Source: G965261055 sp965261055 [NCBI: Fibrobacteria bacterium] (GTDB taxonomy: Bacteria > Fibrobacterota > Fibrobacteria > UBA11236). Taken from it: a DNA stretch of 64,000 nt. A program made the translations under genes and the position numbers. The DNA lies in the NCBI GenBank assembly GCA_965261055.1, contig OZ253440.1, positions 1,116,001 to 1,180,000 of the forward strand, read 5' to 3'. Shown piece after piece: positions 18,788-29,802 of the stretch (within the stretch, counting starts at the first letter, position 1; each line of letters opens with the position of its first letter). The notes below the pieces were generated by a model that was given only the letters and a program-made list of their open reading frames with translations, was not told the DNA's origin and did not search any database.

Positions 18788-21700
18788 TTATAATACTGGA
18801 ACTCCAAATATTTCTATCTCACGAAACCCTTGCCAACCCCCTTCAAAAGTAATCTTCACTTCATCAAATTGAATATTTTCGACTGCAGTAAATGGGACAT
18901 CCTCTTCATGTATCTCCCTAAGTTGCCAGAAACGACTAGTCACGAACGATACCTGTACAACTCCTTCCAAAATAAACTCAACATCAGAATCTTGTAACCC
19001 ATTATTAGCACCGCGATTGTAGTATATAAGCTTACCCTCAGTATAAGTTCTATCCAAAGTAAATGTTAACGTATGTTCGTTAGAATTCCTTATTGCTACT
19101 TGTCCATCATTATCCAGACCCGGATCATCAGGATGCTTACCTGTCTTCAATTTATTACCATCTGTTATACGAGCTATATTCTCGGCAGCGGTACCTGAAG
19201 AAGCCCAATTACCCGCAACTAGCGTTGTGGTTATTACAGATATATCTGAAATTAATACTGGTCTAGATCTCACAACAATCAGTTTTTCTGCATACTTCGT
19301 AGGATCAAAAACAGAGGTGACCCGAATCATTACTTCTCCTCCTGTTATTCCCCTCACAAATCCAATACTATCAACTGTAGCTATACTACTATCACTTGAA
19401 GACCATACAACAGAATCTGTTGCCCCATCTACAGCAACTATTTCATAGCTAAAATCTGGATCACTCTGACTACCAGAATTATAAATAGTATCTAATCTTG
19501 ACTCAATAGTTATAGATGTTATCGCTGGAATAATCTCTCTTAAAACTGTGACTGGTACAGTGACAATAAATCCACCTACTGCTACTTTTATTTCTATCGC
19601 ACCCTCTGATAAAAAGGTAACCAAGCCACTTTCATCTACTGAAGCTTTCGTAATATCTGTCGACGTATAAGTCACTGAACCAGCGGTATGGTCTGGCGGT
19701 GATACCGTTACAATTAACTGCTGTTGCTGTGGAGAACTACTTATCGCAGTGTCTACTAAATCTTGTGGAGTAACTGATAAACCTGTCACTGCTACTGCAT
19801 TGTTCACTCTAATAACAATAATATCTAATTCTTCTGGTGTTACAATAGAGGTTGCCTTAATCGTGACCTCTCCTACTGATATACCTGTAACAATCCCTGA
19901 ATTATTAACAGTAGCTATAGATGTAGCTGAAGAGCTCCAAGTTAATAACGTAGATGCTCCTCTCTCTTCTGTAACTGTTGCTGTTAAAGTTAATCTTCCT
20001 CCTACTTCAATATTAGAGGAGGAGGGGGAATCTATGCTCACTGATGTTACTTCAGCTGCCATTAGATCTGGAGAAACTGTAATTGTTATACTACCTGACT
20101 TAGTGCTATCAAATGTAGATGTCGCTGTAATCATTCCTGATCCTGATCCAACACCTGTCACTAAACCTGTAGCACTAACTGTTAAAACACTCGGCAAAGC
20201 ATTCGTTGACCATTCTACACTTTCTGATGCTCCCGAAATAACGTCAACAATAGATTGCAACTGTGTCGTTCCATTAACAGCAAGCACTACGCTACCACCA
20301 ACTGAAATTACTTGAACGCTTGTCACTGAGGCAGGTTCTAATAATACTGGAGCTCCCAATATTCCTACCTCATACAACGCTTGCCAACCCCCTTCAAAAG
20401 TAATCTTCACTTCATCAAACTGAATACTAGGTACTATAGTAAATGGAACACCATCCCCATGTATCCGCCTAAGTTCCCAGTAACGATCAACCATAATCGA
20501 ATCCTGTACAACTCCTTCTAAGATAAAATCAATAGTAGCATCTTCTAACCCATTACTAGTACTGTAGTATATAAGGATACCATCAGTATAAGTTCTATCC
20601 AAAGTAAATGTTAACGTATGTCCATCAGCATTCCTTATTGATACTTCTCCGTCATTATTACCAGTGGTCAATGTATCACCATCTGTTATACGAGCTATAT
20701 TCTCGGCAGCGGTACCTGAAGAAGCCCAATTACCCGCAACTAGCGTTGTGGTTACAGATAAATCTGAAATTAATTCTGGTCTAGATTTTATATGAATTGG
20801 TATTTCTGCATACTTCGTAGGATCAAAAACAGAGGTGACCCGAATTATTGCTTTTCCTCCTGTTACTCCCCTCACTACTCCAGTACTATCAACCATAACT
20901 ATACTACTATCACTTGAAGACCATACAACAGAATCTGTTGCCCCATCTACAGTAACTATTTGATGGCTAAAATCTGGATCACTCTGCCTACCATAATTAT
21001 AAATAGTATCTAATCTTGAATCAATAGTTATAGATGTTATCGCTGGAATAATCTCTCTTAAAACTGTGACTGGTACAGTGACAATAAATCCACCTACTGC
21101 TACATTTATTTCTATCGCACCCTGTGATAAAAAGGTGACCAAGCCACTTCCATCTACTGAAGCTTTCGTAGTATCTGTCGACGTATAAGTCACTGTACCA
21201 GCGGTATGGTCTAGCGGTGATACCGTTACAGTTAACTGCTGTGGAGAACCACTTATCGCATTGCCTACTAAAACTTGTGGAATAACTGATAAACCTGTCA
21301 CTGATACTGGAACGTTGTTCACTACTATAATAATATCTATATTATCTAATTCTTCTGGTGTTACAATAGAGGTTGCCTTAATCGTGACCTCTCCTACTGA
21401 TATACCTGTAACAATCCCTGAATTAACAGTAGCTATAGACGTATCTGAAGAGCTCCAAGTTAATAACGTAGATGCTCCTCTCTCTTCTGTAACTGTTGCT
21501 GTTAAAGTTAATCTTCCTCCTACTTCAATATTAGAGGAGGAGGGGGAATCTATCCTCACTGATGTTACTTCAGCTGCCATTCGATCTAGAGAAACTGTAA
21601 TTGTTATACTACCTGACTTAGTGTTATCAAATGTAGATGTCGCTGTAATCATTCCTGATCCTGATCCAACACCTGTCACTAAACCTGTAGCACTAACTGT

Positions 21701-22192
21701 TAAAACACTCGGCGAAGCATTCGTTGACCATTCTACACTTTCTGATGCTCCCGAAATAACGTCAACAATAGATCGCAACTGTGTCGTTCCATTAACAGCA
21801 AGCACTACGCTACCACCAACTGAAATTACTTCAACGCTTGTCACCGATGGTAATGCTTCTACTGTAATCTCGGATTCAGAAAAAATTGTATCTGTAACTG
21901 TCGATATTGCCTTAATCTGTACAGAACCAACTGCTTTCCCAACTACAACTCCACTACTATCAACCGTTGCTATACTTGTATCAGAAGAATACCAGACAAC
22001 TGTAGTATCTGCATTTCCTGTAACAGTCACCGTTGCTGTTAATGTTGTACTCGACCCTTGTTGAATTGTCACAGATTTTAGATTCAATTCTATAAAATCC
22101 ACTGAAATTGGTGTTGCAACTGTCGGTGGGGCATCTCCACAGTTGACAATAAGAATCACTATCAGTAATGTAAACAAATTTAAGATACCCAT
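18788..22192 (-). CDS. Large BIG2 lipoprotein with two discoidin-like domains
   Basis: An 1134-residue surface lipoprotein. The ATG at 22192 has an AAGGGAG box and leads into a hydrophobic segment ending LIVNCGD, a lipobox with Asn before Cys. One unique BIG2-like domain is followed by a five-module block that occurs twice: four BIG2-like domains of about 85 residues, then about 150 residues resembling a discoidin (F5/8 type C, galactose-binding-like) domain, with the run GTAAENIARITDG, then HTLTFTLDRTYT, then IQFDEVKITFEGGWQ and a final EIxIFG or EVGILG. BIG2 is usually structural or adhesive, and discoidin-like domains often bind sugars, so carbohydrate or surface attachment is a reasonable inference. 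The gene stands alone. The block duplication is nearly identical at DNA level, hence recent. Confidence 0.85.
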   Translation of the reverse strand: MGILNLFTLLIVILIVNCGDAPPTVATPISVDFIELNLKSVTIQQGSSTTLTATVTVTGNADTTVVWYSSDTSIATVDSSGVVVGKAVGSVQIKAISTVTDTIFSESEITVEALPSVTSVEVISVGGSVVLAVNGTTQLRSIVDVISGASESVEWSTNASPSVLTVSATGLVTGVGSGSGMITATSTFDNTKSGSITITVSLDRMAAEVTSVRIDSPSSSNIEVGGRLTLTATVTEERGASTLLTWSSSDTSIATVNSGIVTGISVGEVTIKATSIVTPEELDNIDIIIVVNNVPVSVTGLSVIPQVLVGNAISGSPQQLTVTVSPLDHTAGTVTYTSTDTTKASVDGSGLVTFLSQGAIEINVAVGGFIVTVPVTVLREIIPAITSITIDSRLDTIYNYGRQSDPDFSHQIVTVDGATDSVVWSSSDSSIVMVDSTGVVRGVTGGKAIIRVTSVFDPTKYAEIPIHIKSRPELISDLSVTTTLVAGNWASSGTAAENIARITDGDTLTTGNNDGEVSIRNADGHTLTFTLDRTYTDGILIYYSTSNGLEDATIDFILEGVVQDSIMVDRYWELRRIHGDGVPFTIVPSIQFDEVKITFEGGWQALYEVGILGAPVLLEPASVTSVQVISVGGSVVLAVNGTTQLQSIVDVISGASESVEWSTNALPSVLTVSATGLVTGVGSGSGMITATSTFDSTKSGSITITVSPDLMAAEVTSVSIDSPSSSNIEVGGRLTLTATVTEERGASTLLTWSSSATSIATVNNSGIVTGISVGEVTIKATSIVTPEELDIIVIRVNNAVAVTGLSVTPQDLVDTAISSSPQQQQLIVTVSPPDHTAGSVTYTSTDITKASVDESGLVTFLSEGAIEIKVAVGGFIVTVPVTVLREIIPAITSITIESRLDTIYNSGSQSDPDFSYEIVAVDGATDSVVWSSSDSSIATVDSIGFVRGITGGEVMIRVTSVFDPTKYAEKLIVVRSRPVLISDISVITTTLVAGNWASSGTAAENIARITDGNKLKTGKHPDDPGLDNDGQVAIRNSNEHTLTFTLDRTYTEGKLIYYNRGANNGLQDSDVEFILEGVVQVSFVTSRFWQLREIHEEDVPFTAVENIQFDEVKITFEGGWQGFREIEIFGVPVL
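18800..21840. repeat. Internal tandem duplication, unit about 1.5 kb
   Basis: Two copies of a block of about 1.5 kb follow each other inside the large BIG2 gene, roughly 18800-20330 and 20330-21840. Matching points, for example the shared CTGCATACTTCGTAGG at 19288 and 20806, are 1518 bases apart. Long runs are identical, with scattered substitutions and a few whole-codon insertions or deletions that keep the frame. Both copies include four BIG2-like domains and one discoidin-like domain. Confidence 0.85.
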
Positions 22193-22828
22193 GAATTCTC
22201 CCTTTTAAGTCAAAAATTTCATAATCTAAAAAGAATTAGTAATATTCTATAGCTCTGTCAAGTATAAAAAAAATGAAAAATACTAAATTTATTTTCCCAA
22301 AATCGCTTATACTTTTTAAATCATTTGTAGATTTACTAAAAAATGGATATATTATAGTATTCTAACGGTACAAAGTTGGAATTGCTACGGACTGGAAATG
22401 TAGATTTTATCTTTTTTCACAAAAACACTCCAGAGCTATTTTTAAAAGCATTATAATTAAGGAAAAACAACAAAAACCAAGAGGTTTCTGTTGTTAATAT
22501 AGAGAGATTGCAAAAGATCTGCATAATCACTTTGAAAATAAGCAAGAATGGGTAAAAGCTACTTTAGATAATATTACACAGAGAATAGAAAGTATTCAAA
22601 TAAAAGTTTTCTAATTGAGAACTCATCTATATAATCTCCCAATGTTTTTTATTGAGAGTACAAACATTTGAATAATTTATTTATTTTGATTAATATACCA
22701 AATTTTCTATTTATTATTTTCATCATTTCTCAATATCTATTAGAATTGAACTACAATAAAGCTACATTTCTACTTAAAATTTACGATTTATTCATATCCG
22801 AAAAATCTCACTTACTTAAAAGATACCC
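22193..22828. other. Intergenic region with a hairpin and a gene relic
   Basis: This 0.6 kb space separates the start of the BIG2 gene from the start of the helicase gene, so promoters for both should lie here. It holds the hairpin at 22466-22495 and, right after it on the plus strand (22497-22613), an open stretch of 38 codons without a start codon that reads like the end of a protein (EIAKDLHNHFENKQEWVKAT region). No family was recognised. Confidence 0.45.
22466..22495 (+). other. Strong hairpin, 13-base stem with one mismatch
   Basis: AACAACAAAAACC at 22466-22478 pairs with GGTTTCTGTTGTT at 22483-22495 around an AAGA loop, with one A-C mismatch. There is no T run after it, so it is not a standard intrinsic terminator in the plus direction. 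It could be an mRNA structure or a remnant of a mobile sequence end. Confidence 0.55.
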
Positions 22829-24388
22829 ATGAGCGACGTAAAAACAAACCAAGTTACTTTTGATAGCTTTGGTTTCAAAGAAACTATAATGCAAGCTGTC
22901 AATAAAGCTGGATTCAAAGAGCCAAGTTCTATTCAAGCAAAAGCAATCCCTTTTATCATGAAAGGTCGTGACATTATTGGGCAAGCACATACTGGCACAG
23001 GTAAAACTGCAGCTTTCGGACTTCCTATCATTCACAAGTTAAATCATAATAGTGGTATTGAATGTTTGGTGATTGCTCCTACTCGAGAATTAGCAATGCA
23101 AGTTAGTGAAGAACTTTACAAGTTAGGTCACGCCGAAAAAACAAGTGTTTTAACTGTTTATGGTGGTCAGCCCTATACAAAACAAATTGATGGAATTAAA
23201 CGAAAACCAAATATTATTGTTGCGACCCCAGGGCGTCTTCTAGATTTACTTAAACAAAAAATATTTAACAATTTCGCACCACATACAGTGGTTTTAGATG
23301 AAGCCGATGAAATGCTTGATATGGGTTTCTTGGAAGATATTGAAAAAGTTTTCTCCTACATAGATAGTGAACCTCAAACCCTACTCTTTTCGGCTACAAT
23401 GCCTAAACCTATTAAAAAGCTTGCTGAATCTATTTTAAAAAATCCCGTTATTATAAATGTTACTGATGGGATGAAAAATACTGTTAATGAGAACATCAAA
23501 GAATTCTATTCCATCATTCGAAATCATGAAAGAAGCGATGCTGTCATCCGATTAATTGATAGTGAAGACACAAAAAAAGCCATTGTCTTTTGCCGTACCA
23601 AAAGTGAAGTTGACCAACTCAATACACATTTAATCGCCAATGGCTATCCATCTGGATGTTTGCACGGAGATATGGATCAGAACCAAAGACAACGCACGAT
23701 TCAACGCTTCCAAGGTGGAAAAATATCTATCTTAGTTGCCACTGATGTCGCTGCTCGTGGTCTAGATATTAAAAATGTATCTCATGTTTTTAATTATCAT
23801 ATTCCATTTGAACCTGAGCTTTATCTACATCGTATCGGAAGAACAGGAAGGGCTGGCAAGCAAGGATCGGCTATTACTTTAGTCACATCTAGAGAATATT
23901 ATAAACTACGTCGCTTTAAAAATGTATTAGGTGGAGAGCTTTTTCCTTGTATAGTACCTACCACAAAGGAGCTTCGAGAAGCCTCTACTCAAAACACTCT
24001 TAATAATGTTTTAAACCAGAAAATCAATTCTTTAAGTGAAAATTATATTGACCAACTTATCAAAGAAGATTCTATTGAAAATATTGCAATGAAACTTTTA
24101 TCAATTATACTAGAACAGGATGTTATTTTAGGTCCAGACCAAATTGGCCTATCTCCTGAAGAAGTAGAACGCGTCGTTGCAGATACTCATGATCATAAGG
24201 ACTCTAGTGGTAGAGATGGTCACCGAAGAGGGCGTTCTTTTAAAAGTCGTCGCCGTAATAAAGAACGAATAGGCAGCGATAAAAAAAATCAAAGTAGAAG
24301 AAGCCGTTCCAATAGTGATGAAAAAGAGCATTCAAGCCGTCCTAAAAGAAATCGTAGCGATAGAAAAAAAAGCTACAACAAAGATTAA
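22829..24388 (+). CDS. DEAD-box ATP-dependent RNA helicase
   Basis: A 519-residue RNA helicase of the DeaD/CshA/RhlE type. Motifs in order: Q motif (FGFKETIMQAV with GFKEPSSIQAKAIP), I AHTGTGKT, Ia PTRELA, II DEAD in VLDEADEMLDMG, III SAT, IV IVFCRTK, V VAARGLDI, VI HRIGRTGRAG. After the helicase core, from about residue 380, comes a helical part and then a strongly basic, Arg/Ser/Lys-rich disordered tail (from about 455) that should bind RNA. Likely roles are ribosome assembly or mRNA turnover, including in the cold. It is a single gene facing trmL. Confidence 0.95.
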   Translation: MSDVKTNQVTFDSFGFKETIMQAVNKAGFKEPSSIQAKAIPFIMKGRDIIGQAHTGTGKTAAFGLPIIHKLNHNSGIECLVIAPTRELAMQVSEELYKLGHAEKTSVLTVYGGQPYTKQIDGIKRKPNIIVATPGRLLDLLKQKIFNNFAPHTVVLDEADEMLDMGFLEDIEKVFSYIDSEPQTLLFSATMPKPIKKLAESILKNPVIINVTDGMKNTVNENIKEFYSIIRNHERSDAVIRLIDSEDTKKAIVFCRTKSEVDQLNTHLIANGYPSGCLHGDMDQNQRQRTIQRFQGGKISILVATDVAARGLDIKNVSHVFNYHIPFEPELYLHRIGRTGRAGKQGSAITLVTSREYYKLRRFKNVLGGELFPCIVPTTKELREASTQNTLNNVLNQKINSLSENYIDQLIKEDSIENIAMKLLSIILEQDVILGPDQIGLSPEEVERVVADTHDHKDSSGRDGHRRGRSFKSRRRNKERIGSDKKNQSRRSRSNSDEKEHSSRPKRNRSDRKKSYNKD

Positions 24389-24403
24389 CCTTCATAATGA
24401 ATA

Positions 24404-24439
24404 ATGCTTTTTAAGCATAAAAATGTATTTATTAGAAGT
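24404..24439. terminator. Possible bidirectional terminator between helicase gene and trmL
   Basis: Two inverted repeats lie where the convergent genes end: ATGCTT/AAGCAT at 24404-24418 with a 3-base loop, and an AAAATGTA/TACATTTT pair just after it that reaches into the trmL stop. Both are A/T rich and short, so this is only suggestive. Confidence 0.3.
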
Positions 24440-24911
24440 ACATTTTATGATTATTTTTTTGCCTTAGTACTTCATAAGAAGCAATAGAAACACTACTACT
24501 TAAATTTAAACAGCGTGAATTTTTTCCTTGCATTGGAATATTCAAAAAATTTTCTTTAAACCTGTAATGTATCTCTTGAGGCAACCCTTTTCTTTCACTT
24601 CCAAATAAAAGGTAAACATCTTCAGTATACAATTGTTGCCAATAACTCTTTTCACCCTTAGCTGAAAAAAAGAACAAATTGTCTAATTTATTTTCTTGTT
24701 CGATCATCTCTAAAAAACTACTCCAATGTTTATGTTTTATTAAATTGAGGTGTTGCCAATAATCTAAGCCAGCTCTCTTAACTTTTTTTTCGTCTAAACG
24801 AAACCCTAAAGGCTCTATAAGGTGTAAACAAAAATCATTACAAACGCAAAGTCGACCGATATTAGCAGTGTTTTGAGGGATTTCTGGCTCAAATAAAACA
24901 ATATGTATCAT
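24432..24911 (-). CDS. trmL: tRNA (cytidine/uridine-2'-O)-methyltransferase TrmL
   Basis: A 159-residue SPOUT methyltransferase that places a 2'-O-methyl group on the wobble base 34 of certain leucine tRNAs. The start MIHIVLFEPEIPQNTANIGR, the HLIEPLGFRLDEKKVKRAGLDYW block, the knot region LLFGSERKGLP, and the final IPMQGKNSRCLNLSSSVSIA with the SAM-binding loop are diagnostic of TrmL. Length is standard. It is 6 bases downstream of the thioredoxin-like gene, probably cotranscribed. Confidence 0.95.
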   Translation of the reverse strand: MIHIVLFEPEIPQNTANIGRLCVCNDFCLHLIEPLGFRLDEKKVKRAGLDYWQHLNLIKHKHWSSFLEMIEQENKLDNLFFFSAKGEKSYWQQLYTEDVYLLFGSERKGLPQEIHYRFKENFLNIPMQGKNSRCLNLSSSVSIASYEVLRQKNNHKMYF

Positions 24912-24917
24912 AATATA

Positions 24918-25484
24918 TTAATTTAAGAAATAGGAAGGTTCATTCCCCTCTTTCCACTTAATATTACAACCTATACTTGGTTTTTGATTTTGTTCAACTA
25001 CCTTATTTTCTAAGGCAGAATCAATTGCTTTCCTCAAATCAGAACCATCAACAGGTAAATTGTTAAATGGTCTACTAGAATCTAATTGTCCCCGATAAAC
25101 AAGACTTTTAGACGTATCAAATAAGAAAAAATCAGGTGTACAAGCTGCTAAAAAATCCTTTGCCACCTGTTGCGAAGCATCTACTAGGTAAAGAAAGGAG
25201 TATTGTTTTTGATGTTCTTTCATTTTTTCGATACCATCATCTGGATAAGCAATAGCATCGTTAGAGTTAATTGCAATAATATCAAGTTTATCTTGATAAT
25301 CCAAACCTAATGCGATGAGTTCTTCTTGAACATGAATGACAAATGGGCAGTGATTACAAATAAACATCACTAATACTGTCTTGGAAAATTGATTAGAAGA
25401 AATCCGTTGACCCTCTGTATTTTTAAGCTCAAAATAAGGTAGCTTTGTTCCCAACGAAAGCATTGTTGATTCAGTTTTTGCCAT
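24918..25484 (-). CDS. Thioredoxin-like protein, AhpC/TlpA-related
   Basis: A 188-residue thioredoxin-fold protein. It has the motif CNHCPFV (Cys43, Cys46) after a hydrophobic strand, then the INSND loop and a YRGQLDSSRP region. This matches a widespread family of cytoplasmic thioredoxin-like proteins annotated as thioredoxin family or redoxin domain. No signal peptide is seen. A peroxidase or thiol-disulfide exchange role is inferred. It faces hup across a short divergent promoter region. Confidence 0.85.
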   Translation of the reverse strand: MAKTESTMLSLGTKLPYFELKNTEGQRISSNQFSKTVLVMFICNHCPFVIHVQEELIALGLDYQDKLDIIAINSNDAIAYPDDGIEKMKEHQKQYSFLYLVDASQQVAKDFLAACTPDFFLFDTSKSLVYRGQLDSSRPFNNLPVDGSDLRKAIDSALENKVVEQNQKPSIGCNIKWKEGNEPSYFLN

Positions 25485-25534
25485 TTTAGAAAATCCTTGT
25501 CATGAAAATTATTTTATTATAAAATAAAAAACCC

Positions 25535-25563
25535 TTGTCACAATAAGCATAAAAAACTAAACT
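25535..25563 (+). promoter_or_regulatory. Sigma70-type promoter for hup
   Basis: TTGTCA (25535-25540), a 17-base spacer and TAAACT (25558-25563) lie 33 bases before the hup start codon. The spacing is ideal and the boxes each match consensus at four to five positions. Confidence 0.5.
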
Positions 25564-25595
25564 ATTGGTCACTTTCAATATAAAAAGGAATTAAA

Positions 25596-25892
25596 ATGAA
25601 AAAACAAGAGTTAATTGAAGCTGTTTTGGCTGATAAGGAATCAAAATTTGAAACGAAAGCTGAAGCCACTCGTGCTGTAGTCTCCGTTCTTGATGCAATG
25701 CAAAAAGGTATCAAAAAAGATGGAGAACTTCAATTAATTGGTTTTGGAACCTTTAAAGTCAAAGTAAGAGCTGCCCGAAAAGGTCGTAATCCATTAACTG
25801 GAGAAGATATTAAAATAAAAGCTTCTAAAAGAGTTGCTTTCAAAACTGGTACTAAATTAAAAGAAGCAATCGCTCGTACAAAAGCTAAATAA
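25596..25892 (+). CDS. hup: HU-family DNA-binding protein
   Basis: A 98-residue histone-like protein that bends and compacts DNA as a dimer. The motif GFGTFKVKVRAARKGRNPLTGEDIKIKASKRVAFKTG holds the DNA-binding arm with its intercalating Pro (RNPLTG). The ATG has an AAAGGAATT box. It is transcribed alone from its own promoter. Confidence 0.96.
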   Translation: MKKQELIEAVLADKESKFETKAEATRAVVSVLDAMQKGIKKDGELQLIGFGTFKVKVRAARKGRNPLTGEDIKIKASKRVAFKTGTKLKEAIARTKAK

Positions 25893-25953
25893 TTATTTTA
25901 AAATAACATTTATACAGTTAGTACTTTCCACTCTTTGATCTCCTAAATTCTTT

Positions 25954-26403
25954 TTGAATCTGCAAGATATTCAAATAGAACTGGTCAAAAAAAATGCTAG
26001 TGGCATTTTGTTTTTTGATAATGAATGTGGTCTTTGCCAATATTCTATCCAAGTTCTTTTAACTATAGATCACAAAAAAAAGTTTTTATACGCTCCTTTA
26101 AAAGGGTACATAGCTAGTTCTGGTTTTCAAAATTATGATACTACAAAACTTTTAAATTCTTTAAACAAAGAAAGTATTGTGTACTTTAACAACAAAGGCT
26201 TTTGGTATGCTAGTGATGCTGTACTATGGGTTTTAAAAGACCTTTCTAATCTATGGTCTGTCCTTTTCGTTTTTAAAATCATACCTAAAAGCCTGCGTGA
26301 TGCATTATATTTTTTAATAGCAAAATACCGTAAGAAATTTTTTAAAACAAAAGCAACATGCTGGGTACCACAAAAAAAATTTGAGGATCTTTTTTTAGAT
26401 TAA
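25954..26403 (+). CDS. DCC-family thiol-disulfide oxidoreductase (DUF393)
   Basis: A 149-residue protein of the DCC family. The defining motif D-x-x-C-x-x-C is present as DNECGLC (Cys25, Cys28), followed by a strand-helix pattern and the ALKGYIAS stretch. Family members have a predicted thioredoxin-like fold; the exact substrate is unknown. The start is TTG at 25954, chosen because it gives the normal N-terminal length; no ATG is suitably placed. Convergent with thiD, 6 bases between the stops. Confidence 0.85.
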   Translation: MNLQDIQIELVKKNASGILFFDNECGLCQYSIQVLLTIDHKKKFLYAPLKGYIASSGFQNYDTTKLLNSLNKESIVYFNNKGFWYASDAVLWVLKDLSNLWSVLFVFKIIPKSLRDALYFLIAKYRKKFFKTKATCWVPQKKFEDLFLD

Positions 26404-26409
26404 AACGCT

Positions 26410-27153
26410 TCACTTGAGATTAAAATAATAACCTAAAGTATTGTCTGAACTTCTCAAAAAGTTTTGTAAATACTGGCTTGATTTCTCATATGCATCTTCT
26501 AAAGAATGACCTTGTGCCAAAAAAACAGCTAAAGCAGAAGAAAGCGTACATCCTGTTCCATGTTTTTTAGACTCTTCTAAGAATTTGTTTTTTTTTATCT
26601 TATACTGACCATTAAAAACCAAAAGGTCACCAATAGTCGTAGAATCTTTAATGTAACTTTTGATGATCCATTTTGTTTTTAAACTTTTTTTCAAGTCTTC
26701 TAATTTCAAATCAGGAAACCAAGTCTTAAATTCAAAGAAATTAGGTGTTACTATATCTATAAACGGCAACATTTTCTTTAAAGATTCATACTCTACTGAG
26801 GAATAAAAAAAGAAGCCTGTTGAAGATTGATAGACTGGATCCCAAATTAATACACTCTGTGGAGAATGATCTTGGAAAAACTTTATAATAGTTTCTAACA
26901 CATGTAAATTAGGAACTAAACTAATTTTAACATGGCTTATTTTATATTTTTGTAAGAGAGACTGAATTTGACTTAAAATTTCTTCTTTGGTGAACCATTT
27001 AATTCCTGATATACTGTCGTGATTTTGATATGTTAAACAAGTACAAACACCTATGAAGGAAGCTTTCAAAAATTCAAAAATTCTTGAATCCGCTAACATA
27101 CCTGCACCAGCACAAGGATCAAATCCAGAAATGCTTAAAACTTTACTCACCAT
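26410..27153 (-). CDS. thiD: Hydroxymethylpyrimidine (phosphate) kinase
   Basis: ThiD (247 residues) phosphorylates HMP and HMP-P to HMP-PP in thiamine synthesis. The ribokinase-like fold is seen with SISGFDPCAGAGMLADSR near the start, the VWDPV-like IWDPVYQSSTG substrate region, TPNFFEF, and the anion-hole motif KHGTGCTLSSALA with the catalytic Asp replaced in context as usual (G-T-G-C). It overlaps thiE by 11 bases and ends the long trp-thi operon. Confidence 0.92.
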   Translation of the reverse strand: MVSKVLSISGFDPCAGAGMLADSRIFEFLKASFIGVCTCLTYQNHDSISGIKWFTKEEILSQIQSLLQKYKISHVKISLVPNLHVLETIIKFFQDHSPQSVLIWDPVYQSSTGFFFYSSVEYESLKKMLPFIDIVTPNFFEFKTWFPDLKLEDLKKSLKTKWIIKSYIKDSTTIGDLLVFNGQYKIKKNKFLEESKKHGTGCTLSSALAVFLAQGHSLEDAYEKSSQYLQNFLRSSDNTLGYYFNLK

Positions 27154-27760
27154 AAACTTCTTTAATTTTCTGTTGTATCCTTAAAAAGGAACATAAAGGA
27201 TCTTTCTGCCCCCAAATTACACCTAAAACAGCAACTCCTTGAAAACCTAAATTGAAACATGTTTCAATAGTATTTTCATCAATCCCTCCCAAAGCAAAGA
27301 TTGGTTTTAACCTATTACCATATTTTTCTTCTAAAAAAAATTCTTTTACTTTTAACAAATCTAAATTAGCCTTTAATCCTGTTTTAGAGATAGAATTAAA
27401 AATAGGACTCAAAAAACAGTACGAAACATAATCAGGAAGTTCCAACCATTCTTCAATACTATGACAAGGAACACTCCTTACTTTATTCCATTTTTTTTGA
27501 TGGTGCTTTTCAATAGAACCATGAATACCTCCATATTGTATTATGTCATGTAATGACCAATGATGATGTATCACAATTTTAGAATAAAATTCAGAGGGAA
27601 TCATCAATAACAATTCCTGAACCTTTTGAACGCTTTGATTAGGCTTTCGTACATGTAAACAGTCTAATCCCAAATCAAATAAAGCTCTAATCCAAAAAAC
27701 CTCATTTTCAATAAAAGAAGAAGAAGTAAGTACAATTAAGCGTTGCACACCATTTTCCAA
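27143..27760 (-). CDS. thiE: Thiamine phosphate synthase (ThiE/TenI family)
   Basis: A 205-residue TIM-barrel protein of the ThiE/TenI family that would join HMP-PP with the thiazole phosphate. Marks are CLHVRKPNQS for the beta-2 region, HHHWSL, GGIHGS, LSPIFNSISKTG (compare the phosphate-binding P-T-x-S-K of ThiE) and FALGGIDENTIE with GVAVLGVIWG. The RKPN start is typical of the TenI-like group, so regulation or an isomerase role (as in B. subtilis TenI) cannot be excluded; the operon position supports ThiE. Confidence 0.85.
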   Translation of the reverse strand: MENGVQRLIVLTSSSFIENEVFWIRALFDLGLDCLHVRKPNQSVQKVQELLLMIPSEFYSKIVIHHHWSLHDIIQYGGIHGSIEKHHQKKWNKVRSVPCHSIEEWLELPDYVSYCFLSPIFNSISKTGLKANLDLLKVKEFFLEEKYGNRLKPIFALGGIDENTIETCFNLGFQGVAVLGVIWGQKDPLCSFLRIQQKIKEVYGE

Positions 27761-27784
27761 ATGACAAGTCTAAACAATAGATTT

Positions 27785-29787
<2,003 letters not shown>

Positions 29788-29802
29788 ATATTTTATTTAA
29801 AA

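Noticed and set aside
18800-21840. Repeat block considered as a CRISPR or mobile element
   Set aside because: The repeats are 1.5 kb, in-frame and coding for protein domains; no spacers, terminal inverted repeats or transposase.
19749-22064. Two long plus-strand open frames opposite the large BIG2 gene
   Set aside because: Same mirror effect; they repeat because the coding strand is duplicated. No independent motif or start signal.
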